A stretch of 24,524 bases of DNA, taken from positions 1 through 24,524 of the IMG/VR virus record IMGVR_UViG_3300021137_000094; one strand, given 5' to 3'. The DNA is from a virus. The stretch's first letter is position 1, and each line of letters begins with the position of its first letter. Of the stretch, positions 7,220 to 13,200 are shown in pieces. The notes under the pieces are model-generated. The model ran no database searches. It saw nothing but the letters and a program-made list of their open reading frames with translations, and was not told the DNA's origin. Both the position numbers and the translations under genes were made by a program.

Positions 7220-7407
7220 TCATCCATGTGTTTGTTCCTTGGGAAGAAGCAGATTCGCTGAAAGATAAAGAAGGCATCGATTTCAGAATTATTGCACGGC
7301 ATAGTAGAAATATGCGTGGTGAGTCTCTTCTTATAATAGATACAACAGAAGAAGAATTAGTTTTCCTCAAACTCAAATACGGCAACAACAATGCATGGAA
7401 GCGTTAA
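7216..7407 (+). CDS. Small protein, member 1 of the tandem LKL family
   Basis: 63 residues; ATG overlaps the peptidase stop (ATGA). It ends with the shared signature LIIDTTEEELVFLKLKYG. The pattern is a hydrophobic strand, then Asp/Thr/Ser, then an acidic pair, then a helix ending in L-K/R-L. The same pattern recurs near the C-terminus of the next seven genes. No signal peptide. Function unknown. Confidence 0.7.
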   Translation: MIIHVFVPWEEADSLKDKEGIDFRIIARHSRNMRGESLLIIDTTEEELVFLKLKYGNNNAWKR

Positions 7408-7414
7408 TAACCGA

Positions 7415-7443
7415 TTGTGGTAATTAACAATTTAGAGTAAAAT
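7415..7443 (+). promoter_or_regulatory. Possible sigma70-like promoter, leaderless
   Basis: TTGTGG (7415-7420), 17-nt spacer, TAAAAT (7438-7443), then ATG after 5 nt. The -35 box is weak. Confidence 0.35.
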
Positions 7444-7448
7444 GAACT

Positions 7449-7664
7449 ATGATCAAAATGTTATATACTGTGAGCCCAGCTCTAAAAGAGATAGAGCTTC
7501 AGTGGTTGCGTGATCAGAAGGTTTATCCAGCTTGTCAGGATTTGTTTGATTGGAAAGCAGGTATTCCTCTTGTTGGGTTCGGTGTTATAGTTAATCCCGA
7601 AACTGCATTGGCTATTAAGCTTCGTCATAAATTAGATATGCAGGCCGAGTATAAGCAACGATGA
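7449..7664 (+). CDS. Small protein, member 2 of the tandem LKL family
   Basis: 71 residues. The signature is VIVNPETALAIKLRHKL near residues 48-64. Starts 5 nt after a possible -10 box and has no ribosome site. The stop overlaps the next start (ATGA). Function unknown. Confidence 0.7.
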   Translation: MIKMLYTVSPALKEIELQWLRDQKVYPACQDLFDWKAGIPLVGFGVIVNPETALAIKLRHKLDMQAEYKQR

Positions 7665-7894
7665 GAATTATGTCTTTCACCTGCGATGCTTGGGAATCTG
7701 ATATAAAAAAGAAGTGGCTCACCGATGTAGTTGGTGTAACTATCTTCAGAACAAAAGAAATAGATGAACATATTCCGGGTCTGGGTCTGCAAACAGCTCA
7801 TGTGGAATTTATATTCTACGTACAGGATAAGGAACACGAAACAATGCTCAAGCTAACATATCCTCCGGGCACCTTTAAGGATCATATGGCATGA
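7661..7894 (+). CDS. Small protein, member 3 of the tandem LKL family
   Basis: 77 residues, ATGA-coupled to both neighbours. The signature FYVQDKEHETMLKLTYP (about 52-68) is shared with the neighbours. The rest diverges strongly. Function unknown. Confidence 0.7.
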   Translation: MRIMSFTCDAWESDIKKKWLTDVVGVTIFRTKEIDEHIPGLGLQTAHVEFIFYVQDKEHETMLKLTYPPGTFKDHMA

Positions 7895-8106
7895 CCAAAT
7901 ACTTCATTAGAGCAAGGTGGCCGTATGATACTGTAGAACTTGAGCAATATCTAATGGCCAAGAAGGCTAAATATGTTCTTGTATCAAATGAGTTCGGTCG
8001 GGCCGAGTTAACTGCCTTATATTCGGTTACAATGGATAGACAAGAGGCCGTGGCGCTAAAGTTATCCATCCCGATTATAGGTATGGTGGAACAGCCAATA
8101 CAATAA
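7891..8106 (+). CDS. Small protein, member 4 of the tandem LKL family
   Basis: 71 residues, ATGA-coupled to the previous gene. The start MTKYFIRARWPYD resembles the start of member 5 (MTKYTITVIADEE), which supports recent common origin. The signature is YSVTMDRQEAVALKLSIP. Function unknown. Confidence 0.7.
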   Translation: MTKYFIRARWPYDTVELEQYLMAKKAKYVLVSNEFGRAELTALYSVTMDRQEAVALKLSIPIIGMVEQPIQ

Positions 8107-8122
8107 ACACATAGGAAATAAT

Positions 8123-8521
8123 ATGACAAAATACACAATTACCGTCATCGCTGACGAGGAAGCAAAATTCAAGCGCATCATGGAACGTCTCGAGCCCGAA
8201 GAATATACCGTGCTCGAAGAACTTCATCCGATTAAAGAAGATGATGTGCGGACCTGTGATCGCCAAACTATTATAGAGATGGATCCAGAAGCTGCTCTCA
8301 CATTTCGACTTGGAATGAGATATGTAAAGATTAGACGCGAGCGCACCGAGGAAGAACTTGCTGAAGAGAAACGTCTTGATGATATGAATACTGTTCGTAT
8401 CACCGTTAAGGTGGATGGTATGAATGCCGATGGCACATTTACAGTTGATGATGCCACAAAGGGGTCGTTATTGGATGCTAATATACTTGCAGAAAAGCTA
8501 GAAGGTATCCAATTGAAATGA
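8123..8521 (+). CDS. Small protein, member 5 of the tandem LKL family, with extra C-terminal region
   Basis: 132 residues, the longest member, with its own ribosome site (AGGAAA). Residues 1-75 follow the family pattern and contain TIIEMDPEAALTFRLGMRY. After an acidic linker (EEELAEEKRLDD) there is an added C-terminal segment, VRITVKVDGMNADGTFTVDD, of about 45 residues that the others lack. ATGA overlap with the next gene. Function unknown. Confidence 0.7.
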   Translation: MTKYTITVIADEEAKFKRIMERLEPEEYTVLEELHPIKEDDVRTCDRQTIIEMDPEAALTFRLGMRYVKIRRERTEEELAEEKRLDDMNTVRITVKVDGMNADGTFTVDDATKGSLLDANILAEKLEGIQLK

Positions 8522-8742
8522 AGAGTGCATATATAGTAATTATTGATTCAGAAGAAAGAGAGCACTTTAATAATGCGGTAAGAGGGACTAATATCAAGTA
8601 TACGGTATTAGGTGATGCATATAATGTAATTAAGTATCGGGTTAGCCTTTCTAAGTACGAATTATTGTATCTCCGGCTTGCATGTAAGGTAGGAAAGATA
8701 AAGGCAGTGAACTGCAAAACAACCAAGGTAGACGTTGAATGA
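8518..8742 (+). CDS. Small protein, member 6 of the tandem LKL family
   Basis: 74 residues, ATGA-coupled on both sides. The signature is YRVSLSKYELLYLRLACK at about residues 40-57. Basic C-terminus. Function unknown. Confidence 0.7.
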   Translation: MKSAYIVIIDSEEREHFNNAVRGTNIKYTVLGDAYNVIKYRVSLSKYELLYLRLACKVGKIKAVNCKTTKVDVE

Positions 8743-8963
8743 AAACAACACATCACATCATAAGAGAAATGTTTGTCCCGGAAATTACAGCATTAGATAG
8801 ATTCATTTCTGAAAACTATATATCTTATGATATGAATTCTACCACAACAAAGGATGGATACTGCATGGTCTATAAGGTAGAACTAACGAGCGAAGATGCA
8901 TTATATTTGAAACTTACCTTCCCGAACATAGACTTAAAATGTGACGCTCTACAGACTCATTGA
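8739..8963 (+). CDS. Small protein, member 7 of the tandem LKL family
   Basis: 74 residues, ATGA-coupled to member 6. The signature YKVELTSEDALYLKLTFP is very close to that of member 6, so these two look like the most recent duplicates. Function unknown. Confidence 0.7.
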   Translation: MKTTHHIIREMFVPEITALDRFISENYISYDMNSTTTKDGYCMVYKVELTSEDALYLKLTFPNIDLKCDALQTH

Positions 8964-9189
8964 ACATAATCCAACTGGATGGAGTGATACTACTCTAGCA
9001 ATCAGTATGGGTGCAACTCACTACGGAACTATTATTGTCAATGATGTTGGTGTGCTTAGAAAATTTGTTATAGATCTTACAGAAGATGAATTAATTATTG
9101 CTAAACTAAAGTTCAGTCATCGGGTAAGTTTTGAAGTAATGGATGAAAATGAGATTAGTCTACTAACTCTCCTAAACTATATTAAATAG
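8941..9189 (+). CDS. Small protein, member 8 of the tandem LKL family
   Basis: 82 residues from a GTG that lies 23 nt inside the previous gene; no better start exists before the conserved part. The signature is FVIDLTEDELIIAKLKFS. Last of the array, followed directly by a late-type box. Function unknown. Confidence 0.65.
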   Translation: MTLYRLIEHNPTGWSDTTLAISMGATHYGTIIVNDVGVLRKFVIDLTEDELIIAKLKFSHRVSFEVMDENEISLLTLLNYIK

Positions 9190-9196
9190 GTAAATA
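9189..9196 (+). promoter_or_regulatory. Late promoter-like box abutting a start (GGTAAATA)
   Basis: GGTAAATA overlaps the previous stop codon and is followed after 5 nt by the ATG at 9202. Confidence 0.4.
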
Positions 9197-9201
9197 ACTT
9201 T

Positions 9202-9657
9202 ATGAAGTTGCGCCTATTTCTCCTATTATTAACGGTGTGTCTTCTTGCTATTTCGGGAGAAGAGAATCAAGTCTTGCGTCAGCCGATTAATTGGAAACCC
9301 ATAGTAGGTTATAAAAATTCTAAATCAAAGGCATTTGTAGATGTGAACGGATTTGATAAGACCAAGACTGCCAATGGGAATTATGTAAGTGGTGCTCTTC
9401 TATTAGTTGCCAATGATCCTCAAACAATAAAGGTTGGAGATAAATCAGTTACAGTAAAAAGTGTGGTGAAACATATCATAATAGATTGCTCTTCTAGATA
9501 TATGGTCCCTGTAATGGACTTCTACTTTGACATAGAGAAACCAAATAGACTCATTCTACCAGTTGCTGGTTTTGAATATCCAACAGAGATTGAGGGCGCG
9601 GAGTTGTTGAGCAAAAGCTCGGCAATCTATCAAGCTTTCTGTCCAGTCTATATCTGA
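9202..9657 (+). CDS. Exported hypothetical protein
   Basis: 151 residues. MKLRLFLLLLTVCLLAISG is a strong signal peptide; the Cys at residue 13 is inside the hydrophobic core, so a lipobox is not convincing. The mature part is beta-rich with two Cys (HIIIDCSS and AFCPVYI) that could form a disulfide, as in the exported protein at 4851. Possibly leaderless from the late-type box just upstream. Family not recognised. Confidence 0.7.
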   Translation: MKLRLFLLLLTVCLLAISGEENQVLRQPINWKPIVGYKNSKSKAFVDVNGFDKTKTANGNYVSGALLLVANDPQTIKVGDKSVTVKSVVKHIIIDCSSRYMVPVMDFYFDIEKPNRLILPVAGFEYPTEIEGAELLSKSSAIYQAFCPVYI

Positions 9658-9658
9658 A

Positions 9659-9780
9659 AATCCTACACAGTTTTCCATCTCAGATTTCTATCTCAGATTC
9701 GTAATTTCAGATAGCATTCCTGTCTAGGAATCCTGCACCAAAATCCTGCACCATTTTCCCGCCTATAGATCTATGATGCT
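9659..9780 (+). repeat. Short degenerate direct repeats in a non-coding gap
   Basis: AATCCTRCACMRTTTTCC-like units occur at 9659-9676 and 9742-9759, with a shorter copy at 9729-9739. ATCTCAGATT occurs at 9677 and 9690, with a variant at about 9703. CTATAGA appears twice near 9763 and 9779. No gene is seen here. It may be a protein-binding or recombination-prone region. Confidence 0.45.
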
Positions 9781-9781
9781 A

Positions 9782-9810
9782 TAGACCTACGCATACATTT
9801 ATGTTATAGT
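9782..9810 (+). promoter_or_regulatory. Sigma70-like promoter giving a leaderless start
   Basis: TAGACC (9782-9787), 17-nt spacer, TATAGT (9805-9810), 6 nt, then ATG 9817. No ribosome site. Confidence 0.5.
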
Positions 9811-9816
9811 TAGACT

Positions 9817-10320
9817 ATGGAAGAACAAAATTTTGAAGAGTTAGCTAAACGGCATCCCGACCTATTTCAGAAGTCTATAGACTTCGAATTTAGTATCGGT
9901 AACGGATGGTACGGCATTATTGATACACTTTGTGGTATGATATCATATCGTGTAGAGAATGCTAAGGCGCGTCTAAAGTATGCAATGGAAAATCCAGAAG
10001 CCACATTCAATAAACCTATCGCAGAACTAGAACAAGATGTTATTGATGCCTTGGCAGAACTTCCAGAAATTGTTCAAGTCAAGGAGAAGTTCGGCACGCT
10101 GCGTTTTTATGTGCATGGTGGAACAACCGAGATGAGTAACTATATCGACTTTGCTGAAGCTATGACAGCTCACGTATGCGAAAAATGTGGGGCGCCAGGA
10201 AAATCACGTAGTGGTAGTTGGGTTAAGGTTCTATGTAATGAACATCACAGAGAAATGTATCCGGAAGATTATCCTGACGAATTTATGACCATAGGTCTTC
10301 CGGGATTGGCGGAAGAATGA
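9817..10320 (+). CDS. Conserved phage protein with zinc-ribbon-like end
   Basis: 167 residues. Conserved block VKEKFGTLRFYVHGG (about 90-104), then CEKCGAPGKSRSGSWVKVLC with a CxxC...C pattern followed by NEHH, a likely structural zinc site. The N-terminal half is helical. The pattern is that of a hypothetical protein seen in many phages; function unknown. Start codon at the expected +1 of the promoter at 9782. ATGA overlap with the next gene. Confidence 0.75.
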   Translation: MEEQNFEELAKRHPDLFQKSIDFEFSIGNGWYGIIDTLCGMISYRVENAKARLKYAMENPEATFNKPIAELEQDVIDALAELPEIVQVKEKFGTLRFYVHGGTTEMSNYIDFAEAMTAHVCEKCGAPGKSRSGSWVKVLCNEHHREMYPEDYPDEFMTIGLPGLAEE

Positions 10321-10511
10321 ATAACACAGTCACAGCAAAATCATATTGGACTCTAGTTGAAGAATTGGGTCAAGCAATGGTAGCACTTCCAGATTCGAAT
10401 CTGGCCGATCTATGCTATACACTCTCAATGGTGTATGGCCGAGACCGAACTTCAATAAAGAATGACATTATTCTTACTGCCGACAGGATTCGAAATGAAA
10501 TCTGTCTTTAA
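10317..10511 (+). CDS. Small hypothetical protein
   Basis: 64 residues, ATGA-coupled to the zinc-ribbon protein and overlapping the next small gene by 17 nt. Helical, no special motif. Family not recognised. Confidence 0.6.
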   Translation: MNNTVTAKSYWTLVEELGQAMVALPDSNLADLCYTLSMVYGRDRTSIKNDIILTADRIRNEICL

Positions 10512-10593
10512 TGGTAAAGACGGAAATGGTTACCAACCAGTGCCTTCCAGAAAACCAAATCTCCCAGTCAATCCGCCACCTAGAAAACCGTAG
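10495..10593 (+). CDS. 32-residue Pro/Lys-rich peptide
   Basis: Reads MKSVFNGKDGNGYQPVPSRK and ends NPPPRKP. Short peptides with NGYQP at the start and a proline-rich end recur in many phage genomes, which supports a real gene. The ATG is inside the end of the previous frame. No known role; probably unstructured. Confidence 0.55.
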   Translation: MKSVFNGKDGNGYQPVPSRKPNLPVNPPPRKP

Positions 10594-10659
10594 GATTTCT
10601 AAAGAGTTTCAATACATCTAGTTACATTTCTTACAAATTGTTACAACTGGAAGAAACAG

Positions 10660-10743
10660 ATGAATACCGACACCACTCTGTGCCATTGTTGCGATCCGGC
10701 AACGGTCGGTCTTGGTGAACGTCGAGTTCCAATCTCCAGTTGA
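10660..10743 (+). CDS. Possible 27-residue Cys-rich peptide
   Basis: ATG with GGAAG upstream. Reads MNTDTTLCHCCDPATVGLGE followed by seven residues, with a CHCC cluster that could bind metal. Its stop overlaps the -35 of the next promoter. Support is limited to the ribosome site and codon fit. Confidence 0.4.
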   Translation: MNTDTTLCHCCDPATVGLGERRVPISS

Positions 10744-10768
10744 CATACATATAGCCATCGCTTACAAT
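10740..10768 (+). promoter_or_regulatory. Sigma70-like promoter
   Basis: TTGACA (10740-10745), 17-nt spacer, TACAAT (10763-10768), then leader with AGGAGA before ATG 10788. Confidence 0.65.
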
Positions 10769-10787
10769 AAGACACATAGGAGATATT

Positions 10788-10946
10788 ATGACTCAACCTA
10801 ATGATGATTACGACGAAGACGACTATGACGAAGATGCGGGATACGATCGAAATGATCCTAAGCACCCAACGTATTCGGAACGCATGGCAGATATGGCAGA
10901 TTACTTGCGTGAACAAGCACGTGATGAAGCAATGTTTAAGGACTGA
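10788..10946 (+). CDS. 52-residue acidic protein
   Basis: Good ribosome site (AGGAG). The first half is almost all Asp/Glu/Tyr (NDDYDEDDYDEDAGYD); the second half is a charged helix (MADMADYLREQARDEAMF). Such acidic proteins can mimic DNA or bind basic proteins, but that is only a possibility. First gene of a tight small-gene operon reaching 12079. Confidence 0.6.
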   Translation: MTQPNDDYDEDDYDEDAGYDRNDPKHPTYSERMADMADYLREQARDEAMFKD

Positions 10947-10947
10947 T

Positions 10948-11034
10948 ATGAAAGATCCTGAATTCTGGTCTAATGTCCGCAATGCTGCTGGCATTGTATG
11001 CCTTCTTATTGTTTTGATAGCGGTGATATGGTGA
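10948..11034 (+). CDS. 28-residue single-span membrane peptide
   Basis: ATG 1 nt after the previous stop. Soluble start MKDPEFWSNVRNAAG, then hydrophobic IVCLLIVLIAVIW to the end: one transmembrane helix. Overlaps the next start. Very short, so confidence is moderate. Confidence 0.45.
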   Translation: MKDPEFWSNVRNAAGIVCLLIVLIAVIW

Positions 11035-11267
11035 ACAAACGAATTGATGAACTATTCGGCCAGGCGCTTGACGCGGCTGTGCCCGAAACCTGGACTACAC
11101 TGAACCCGGTTCAGTTGATGCGATTGCGCGACAAGTTCGCCGAGTTGATTGTGAAAGAATGTGTGAAAATTGCAAATGATGAAGCAACTGCTCAGATAAG
11201 TGCAAAAGGTAAAGTAGCAGCAGATAATATTTGGTTTACTATTAGAAACAGATTCGGAGTTGAATGA
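11028..11267 (+). CDS. Small conserved phage protein
   Basis: 79 residues from ATG 11028, chosen over an upstream in-frame ATG at 10998 inside the membrane peptide. The block LRDKFAELIVKECVKIAN is one seen in many small phage proteins of unknown function. Coupled to the next gene by overlap. Confidence 0.65.
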   Translation: MVNKRIDELFGQALDAAVPETWTTLNPVQLMRLRDKFAELIVKECVKIANDEATAQISAKGKVAADNIWFTIRNRFGVE

Positions 11268-11422
11268 TGAGCGAACAAATGATTACCATTACCAAGGCAG
11301 AATACGACCGACTCTGCGAAGATGCTGATTGGCTTATGTGGCTCGAGGCTGCGGGCGTAGATAATTGGGTCGGGTTTGATGAAGCAAGAAATATGCGAGA
11401 TGAAGCAAAGGAAGCAGAATGA
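11264..11422 (+). CDS. 52-residue hypothetical protein
   Basis: Starts at ATG 11264 (or 11267), overlapping the previous stop, and ends in an ATGA overlap with the next gene. Product starts MMSEQMITITKAEYDRLCED and has the small-phage-protein look of a helix with Trp-rich middle (DADWLMWLEAAG). Function unknown. Confidence 0.6.
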   Translation: MMSEQMITITKAEYDRLCEDADWLMWLEAAGVDNWVGFDEARNMRDEAKEAE

Positions 11423-11793
11423 AAAAAGAAATTAAAGACGAAGCTGAAGTAAATGAATTTGTGGAATCCTTATTAGTGGATCACAAATATATTGTCGATG
11501 TTCAAGAGATGAAAGACAATACAGGTTTTCTTGTTCAATGGCAGGAACATAAATCTTATATATCCCACGATGGAAAAGAATACCGCGACGAAATTTGGCT
11601 CACTGAAGATGGGCGACTATTCCAGGTCCAGGATTTAACTGAAGCACATTGTCGCAATATTCTGCGTATGATGCTTCGCAACGACCGTGAAGCAAGAACA
11701 CACTTTGATACTCTCACTGACCATCTTACTGAAACATATCAGGCAGGTGGATTGATGATGGAAGACCCTGAAGTCCAACCTATCCTTCACTAA
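11419..11793 (+). CDS. Hypothetical phage protein
   Basis: 124 residues, ATGA-coupled to the previous gene. Acidic, alpha/beta, with HDGKEYRDEIWLTEDGRLFQVQ... in the middle and a His/Met-rich helical end. Family not recognised. Confidence 0.65.
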   Translation: MKKEIKDEAEVNEFVESLLVDHKYIVDVQEMKDNTGFLVQWQEHKSYISHDGKEYRDEIWLTEDGRLFQVQDLTEAHCRNILRMMLRNDREARTHFDTLTDHLTETYQAGGLMMEDPEVQPILH

Positions 11794-11794
11794 T

Positions 11795-12079
11795 ATGGTT
11801 ACCTTACCAAAAGAATTTGTCGCAACGAAGTATCCGGGATACTTCTGGAACATTGCGGATGAACAATTGTATTCAGTAAAGGTTACAGGAATGTTAAAGC
11901 CATTGGCGAAACAATTTCCAAACCAATTCAATCACTTTGTAGCTGGATATAAGGTATCTGTTCGCGGAAATAAACGAACACTGACTTTGGATTATTTGAA
12001 AACTCTCAAACCAAAATCAACTGTATTTCCGATCTATCAACTGGAAGTGATTGACAAATGCCTAATAGGCATTGTATAA
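11795..12079 (+). CDS. Small phage protein of the GYFW type
   Basis: 94 residues, ATG 1 nt after the previous stop. KYPGYFWNIADEQLYSVKV followed by GMLKPL matches, from memory, a small domain common in phage genomes and often fused to or near HNH nucleases; here it stands alone. The gene end contains the whole promoter for the next unit. Function unknown. Confidence 0.65.
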   Translation: MVTLPKEFVATKYPGYFWNIADEQLYSVKVTGMLKPLAKQFPNQFNHFVAGYKVSVRGNKRTLTLDYLKTLKPKSTVFPIYQLEVIDKCLIGIV

Positions 12080-12080
12080 T
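12051..12080 (+). promoter_or_regulatory. Near-consensus promoter with a palindrome in its spacer
   Basis: TTGACA (12051-12056), 18-nt spacer, TATAAT (12075-12080): both hexamers are perfect. The spacer is almost entirely the inverted repeat AATGCCT-AAT-AGGCATT (12057-12073), a good operator candidate. Confidence 0.8.
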
Positions 12081-12094
12081 TAGGCTCTAAAGAC

Positions 12095-12126
12095 CAATCT
12101 TCAGCTAGGTTGCTGATAAAAGATTG
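12095..12126 (+). other. Hairpin in the 5' untranslated leader
   Basis: CAATCTT (12095-12101) pairs with AAGATTG (12120-12126), and inside it CAGC pairs with GCTG. It lies in the roughly 70-nt leader of the Ala/Lys-rich protein and may stabilise or regulate that mRNA. Confidence 0.5.
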
Positions 12127-12159
12127 TAAATAACATACCACATTTCACAAAAGGAAAAT

Positions 12160-12393
12160 ATGAAAAAACTTATCGCACTTGTTATCACAGCTTTCGCAAT
12201 CTCCGCTATGGCTGCAACTCCTGTCGTCACTCCGGCTGCTACGGTAGCACCTGTTGCTGCTGCACCGGCTGCTAAGGCTGCACCTGCAAAGAAGGCAGTT
12301 AAGGCTAAGAAGGCTGTTGCTAAGAAGGCTGTTGCTAAGAAGGCTGTTCCAGCCGTTGCAGCACCTGCCAAAGCCGCTTCTACTGCTAAGTAA
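12160..12393 (+). CDS. Exported Ala/Lys-repeat protein
   Basis: 77 residues with AAAGGAAA ribosome site. MKKLIALVITAFAISAMA is a clear signal peptide. The mature 59 residues are almost only Ala, Lys, Pro and Val, with KKAVAKKAVAKKAV resembling histone H1 tails; here it should be secreted. The DNA contains three exact 15-bp repeats (GCTAAGAAGGCTGTT) at 12304-12348. The promoter is the strongest in the window, so expression may be high. A polycationic exported peptide could bind outer membrane, LPS or released DNA (inference). Confidence 0.75.
   Translation: MKKLIALVITAFAISAMAATPVVTPAATVAPVAAAPAAKAAPAKKAVKAKKAVAKKAVAKKAVPAVAAPAKAASTAK
12304..12348 (+). repeat. Three exact 15-bp tandem repeats inside a gene
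   Basis: GCTAAGAAGGCTGTT occurs three times end to end and encodes AKKAV units. Copy number could change by slippage without breaking the frame. Confidence 0.9.
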
Positions 12394-12411
12394 GCAGACT
12401 GACAAAGATGG

Positions 12412-12442
12412 AAGGGGCCAGTTGACGGCCCCTTCGTCTTTT
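12412..12442 (+). terminator. Intrinsic terminator overlapping the next promoter
   Basis: AAGGGGCC and GGCCCCTT flank AGTTGAC, followed by CGTCTTTT. The loop and 3' arm also form the -35 TTGACG (12422-12427) of the next promoter. Confidence 0.85.
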
Positions 12443-12450
12443 GTTATACT
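12422..12450 (+). promoter_or_regulatory. Sigma70-like promoter for a small peptide and tRNA-Arg
   Basis: TTGACG (12422-12427), 17-nt spacer, TATACT (12445-12450), followed by AAGGAG before ATG 12472. Confidence 0.65.
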
Positions 12451-12471
12451 ATATACACAAAGGAGCTAATT

Positions 12472-12573
12472 ATGAACATGCTGAATGAGATTGCTGTGAT
12501 TGTATTGCAAAACGTCAATGTGAGTTTTCTCTGTACCACCGTCATTCCTGTAATGACTGGCTTCTTTAATTGA
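12472..12573 (+). CDS. 33-residue hydrophobic peptide
   Basis: ATG with AAGGAG 7 nt upstream and its own promoter. MNMLNEIAVIVLQNVNVSFL plus 13 residues, hydrophobic enough for a membrane peptide. The stop is 4 nt before tRNA-Arg, so the peptide and tRNA may be co-transcribed. Could instead be a leader peptide. Confidence 0.5.
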   Translation: MNMLNEIAVIVLQNVNVSFLCTTVIPVMTGFFN

Positions 12574-12577
12574 TAAA

Positions 12578-12653
12578 CTGCCTGTCGTTCAACGGATTAG
12601 GACCGCATCCTTCTAAGGTGCTCATGGGGGTTCGATTCCCTCCAGGCGGACCA
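12578..12653 (+). tRNA. tRNA-Arg (anticodon TCT)
   Basis: Full cloverleaf: acceptor CTGCCTG/CAGGCGG with one T-G pair, D-stem GTTC/GGAC, anticodon stem GCATC/GGTGC with loop CTTCTAA (anticodon TCT, reads AGA), T-arm GGGGG-TTCGATT-CCCTC, discriminator A, encoded CCA. AGA is often rare in hosts of such phages, which would fit codon supply. Confidence 0.93.
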
Positions 12654-12675
12654 TTTAACACACAAAGGAAATGAT

Positions 12676-12939
12676 ATGTTTCTCCAATTACCGAAAACTG
12701 TAAAGTTTGACCCTGCTGATAAGGCGCATCGTGCCAGTGTTCGTGCGTTTATGAAACGTCGGGCATGGGTTGATTCTCCTATTCGTTTTACATATGATCC
12801 CGTTTACGGTAGCGTAGTGGAACAGGTTCAGACCAAGTTGCTTGCATGGTATCTTGAGAGGGAAATCACGCCCAGGGTAGTGAAAAAAGTTGCTGTCACG
12901 GTAAACTCCAAAGTCAGCCAAATGAAGAAGAAAGCATAA
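12676..12939 (+). CDS. Small basic hypothetical protein
   Basis: 87 residues, AAGGAAA ribosome site. Basic overall (RASVRAFMKRRAW, Lys-rich C-terminus), so nucleic-acid contact is possible. Family not recognised. First of two small genes between tRNA-Arg and the tRNA fragment. Confidence 0.65.
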   Translation: MFLQLPKTVKFDPADKAHRASVRAFMKRRAWVDSPIRFTYDPVYGSVVEQVQTKLLAWYLEREITPRVVKKVAVTVNSKVSQMKKKA

Positions 12940-12952
12940 TAAGGAAAATAAA

Positions 12953-13138
12953 ATGGAAGAAGAAAACTCAGGAAGAAGCCTTTTGGTAGAATTAAGGGCA
13001 ATGAATATTACCTTGGCAGAAATTGCGAAGCAAGGTACCGCAACAGACTGGAAACTATGGATCATTATGAATGCCTTATGTGATGGTTTGCTGGTACAAG
13101 GTGTAATTGACGAAGATCCTCGCAAGACGAAGAAATAA
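12953..13138 (+). CDS. Small hypothetical protein
   Basis: 61 residues, AAGGAAA ribosome site. Helical start (LLVELRAMNITLAEIAKQ) and a hydrophobic centre (WKLWIIMNALCDGLLV) that is borderline for a membrane helix. Ends 5 nt before the tRNA 5' fragment. Confidence 0.6.
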   Translation: MEEENSGRSLLVELRAMNITLAEIAKQGTATDWKLWIIMNALCDGLLVQGVIDEDPRKTKK

Positions 13139-13143
13139 GATAC

Positions 13144-13182
13144 GCGACGTTAGCTCAGTTGGTTAGAGCAGCGGGCTCTGCA
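13144..13182 (+). pseudogene. tRNA 5' half cut in the anticodon loop
   Basis: GCGACGT acceptor strand, TA, D-arm GCTC-AGTTGGTTA-GAGC, A, then anticodon 5' strand GCGGG and loop start CTC. After this comes a homing nuclease gene and no matching 3' half: I find no ACGTCGC acceptor partner downstream. Read straight through, the loop CTCTGCA would give anticodon CTG with an unusual pyrimidine at 37. Alternatively the break is inside the anticodon and it was once a CAT tRNA. Confidence 0.7.
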
Positions 13183-13191
13183 GGTAAATAA

Positions 13192-13199
13192 GATAAATA
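13192..13199 (+). promoter_or_regulatory. Late box abutting the homing nuclease start (GATAAATA)
   Basis: GATAAATA is followed by C and two ATGs (13201, 13204). No ribosome site fits. Confidence 0.5.
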
Positions 13200-13200
13200 C

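Noticed and set aside
9202-9260. Lipoprotein signal in the exported protein
   Set aside because: The Cys at residue 13 is inside the hydrophobic core and not after a lipobox-like cleavage site.
10641-10994. 117-residue minus-strand frame
   Set aside because: It lies opposite four small plus-strand genes and a promoter, has no ribosome site, and its Ile/Val-rich text is what antisense of acidic genes gives.
12105-12405. Ala-, Ser/Leu- or Leu/Arg-rich open frames on either strand over the Ala/Lys gene
   Set aside because: They are shadows of the repeated codons of the 12160-12393 gene, which alone has a signal peptide, ribosome site and promoter.
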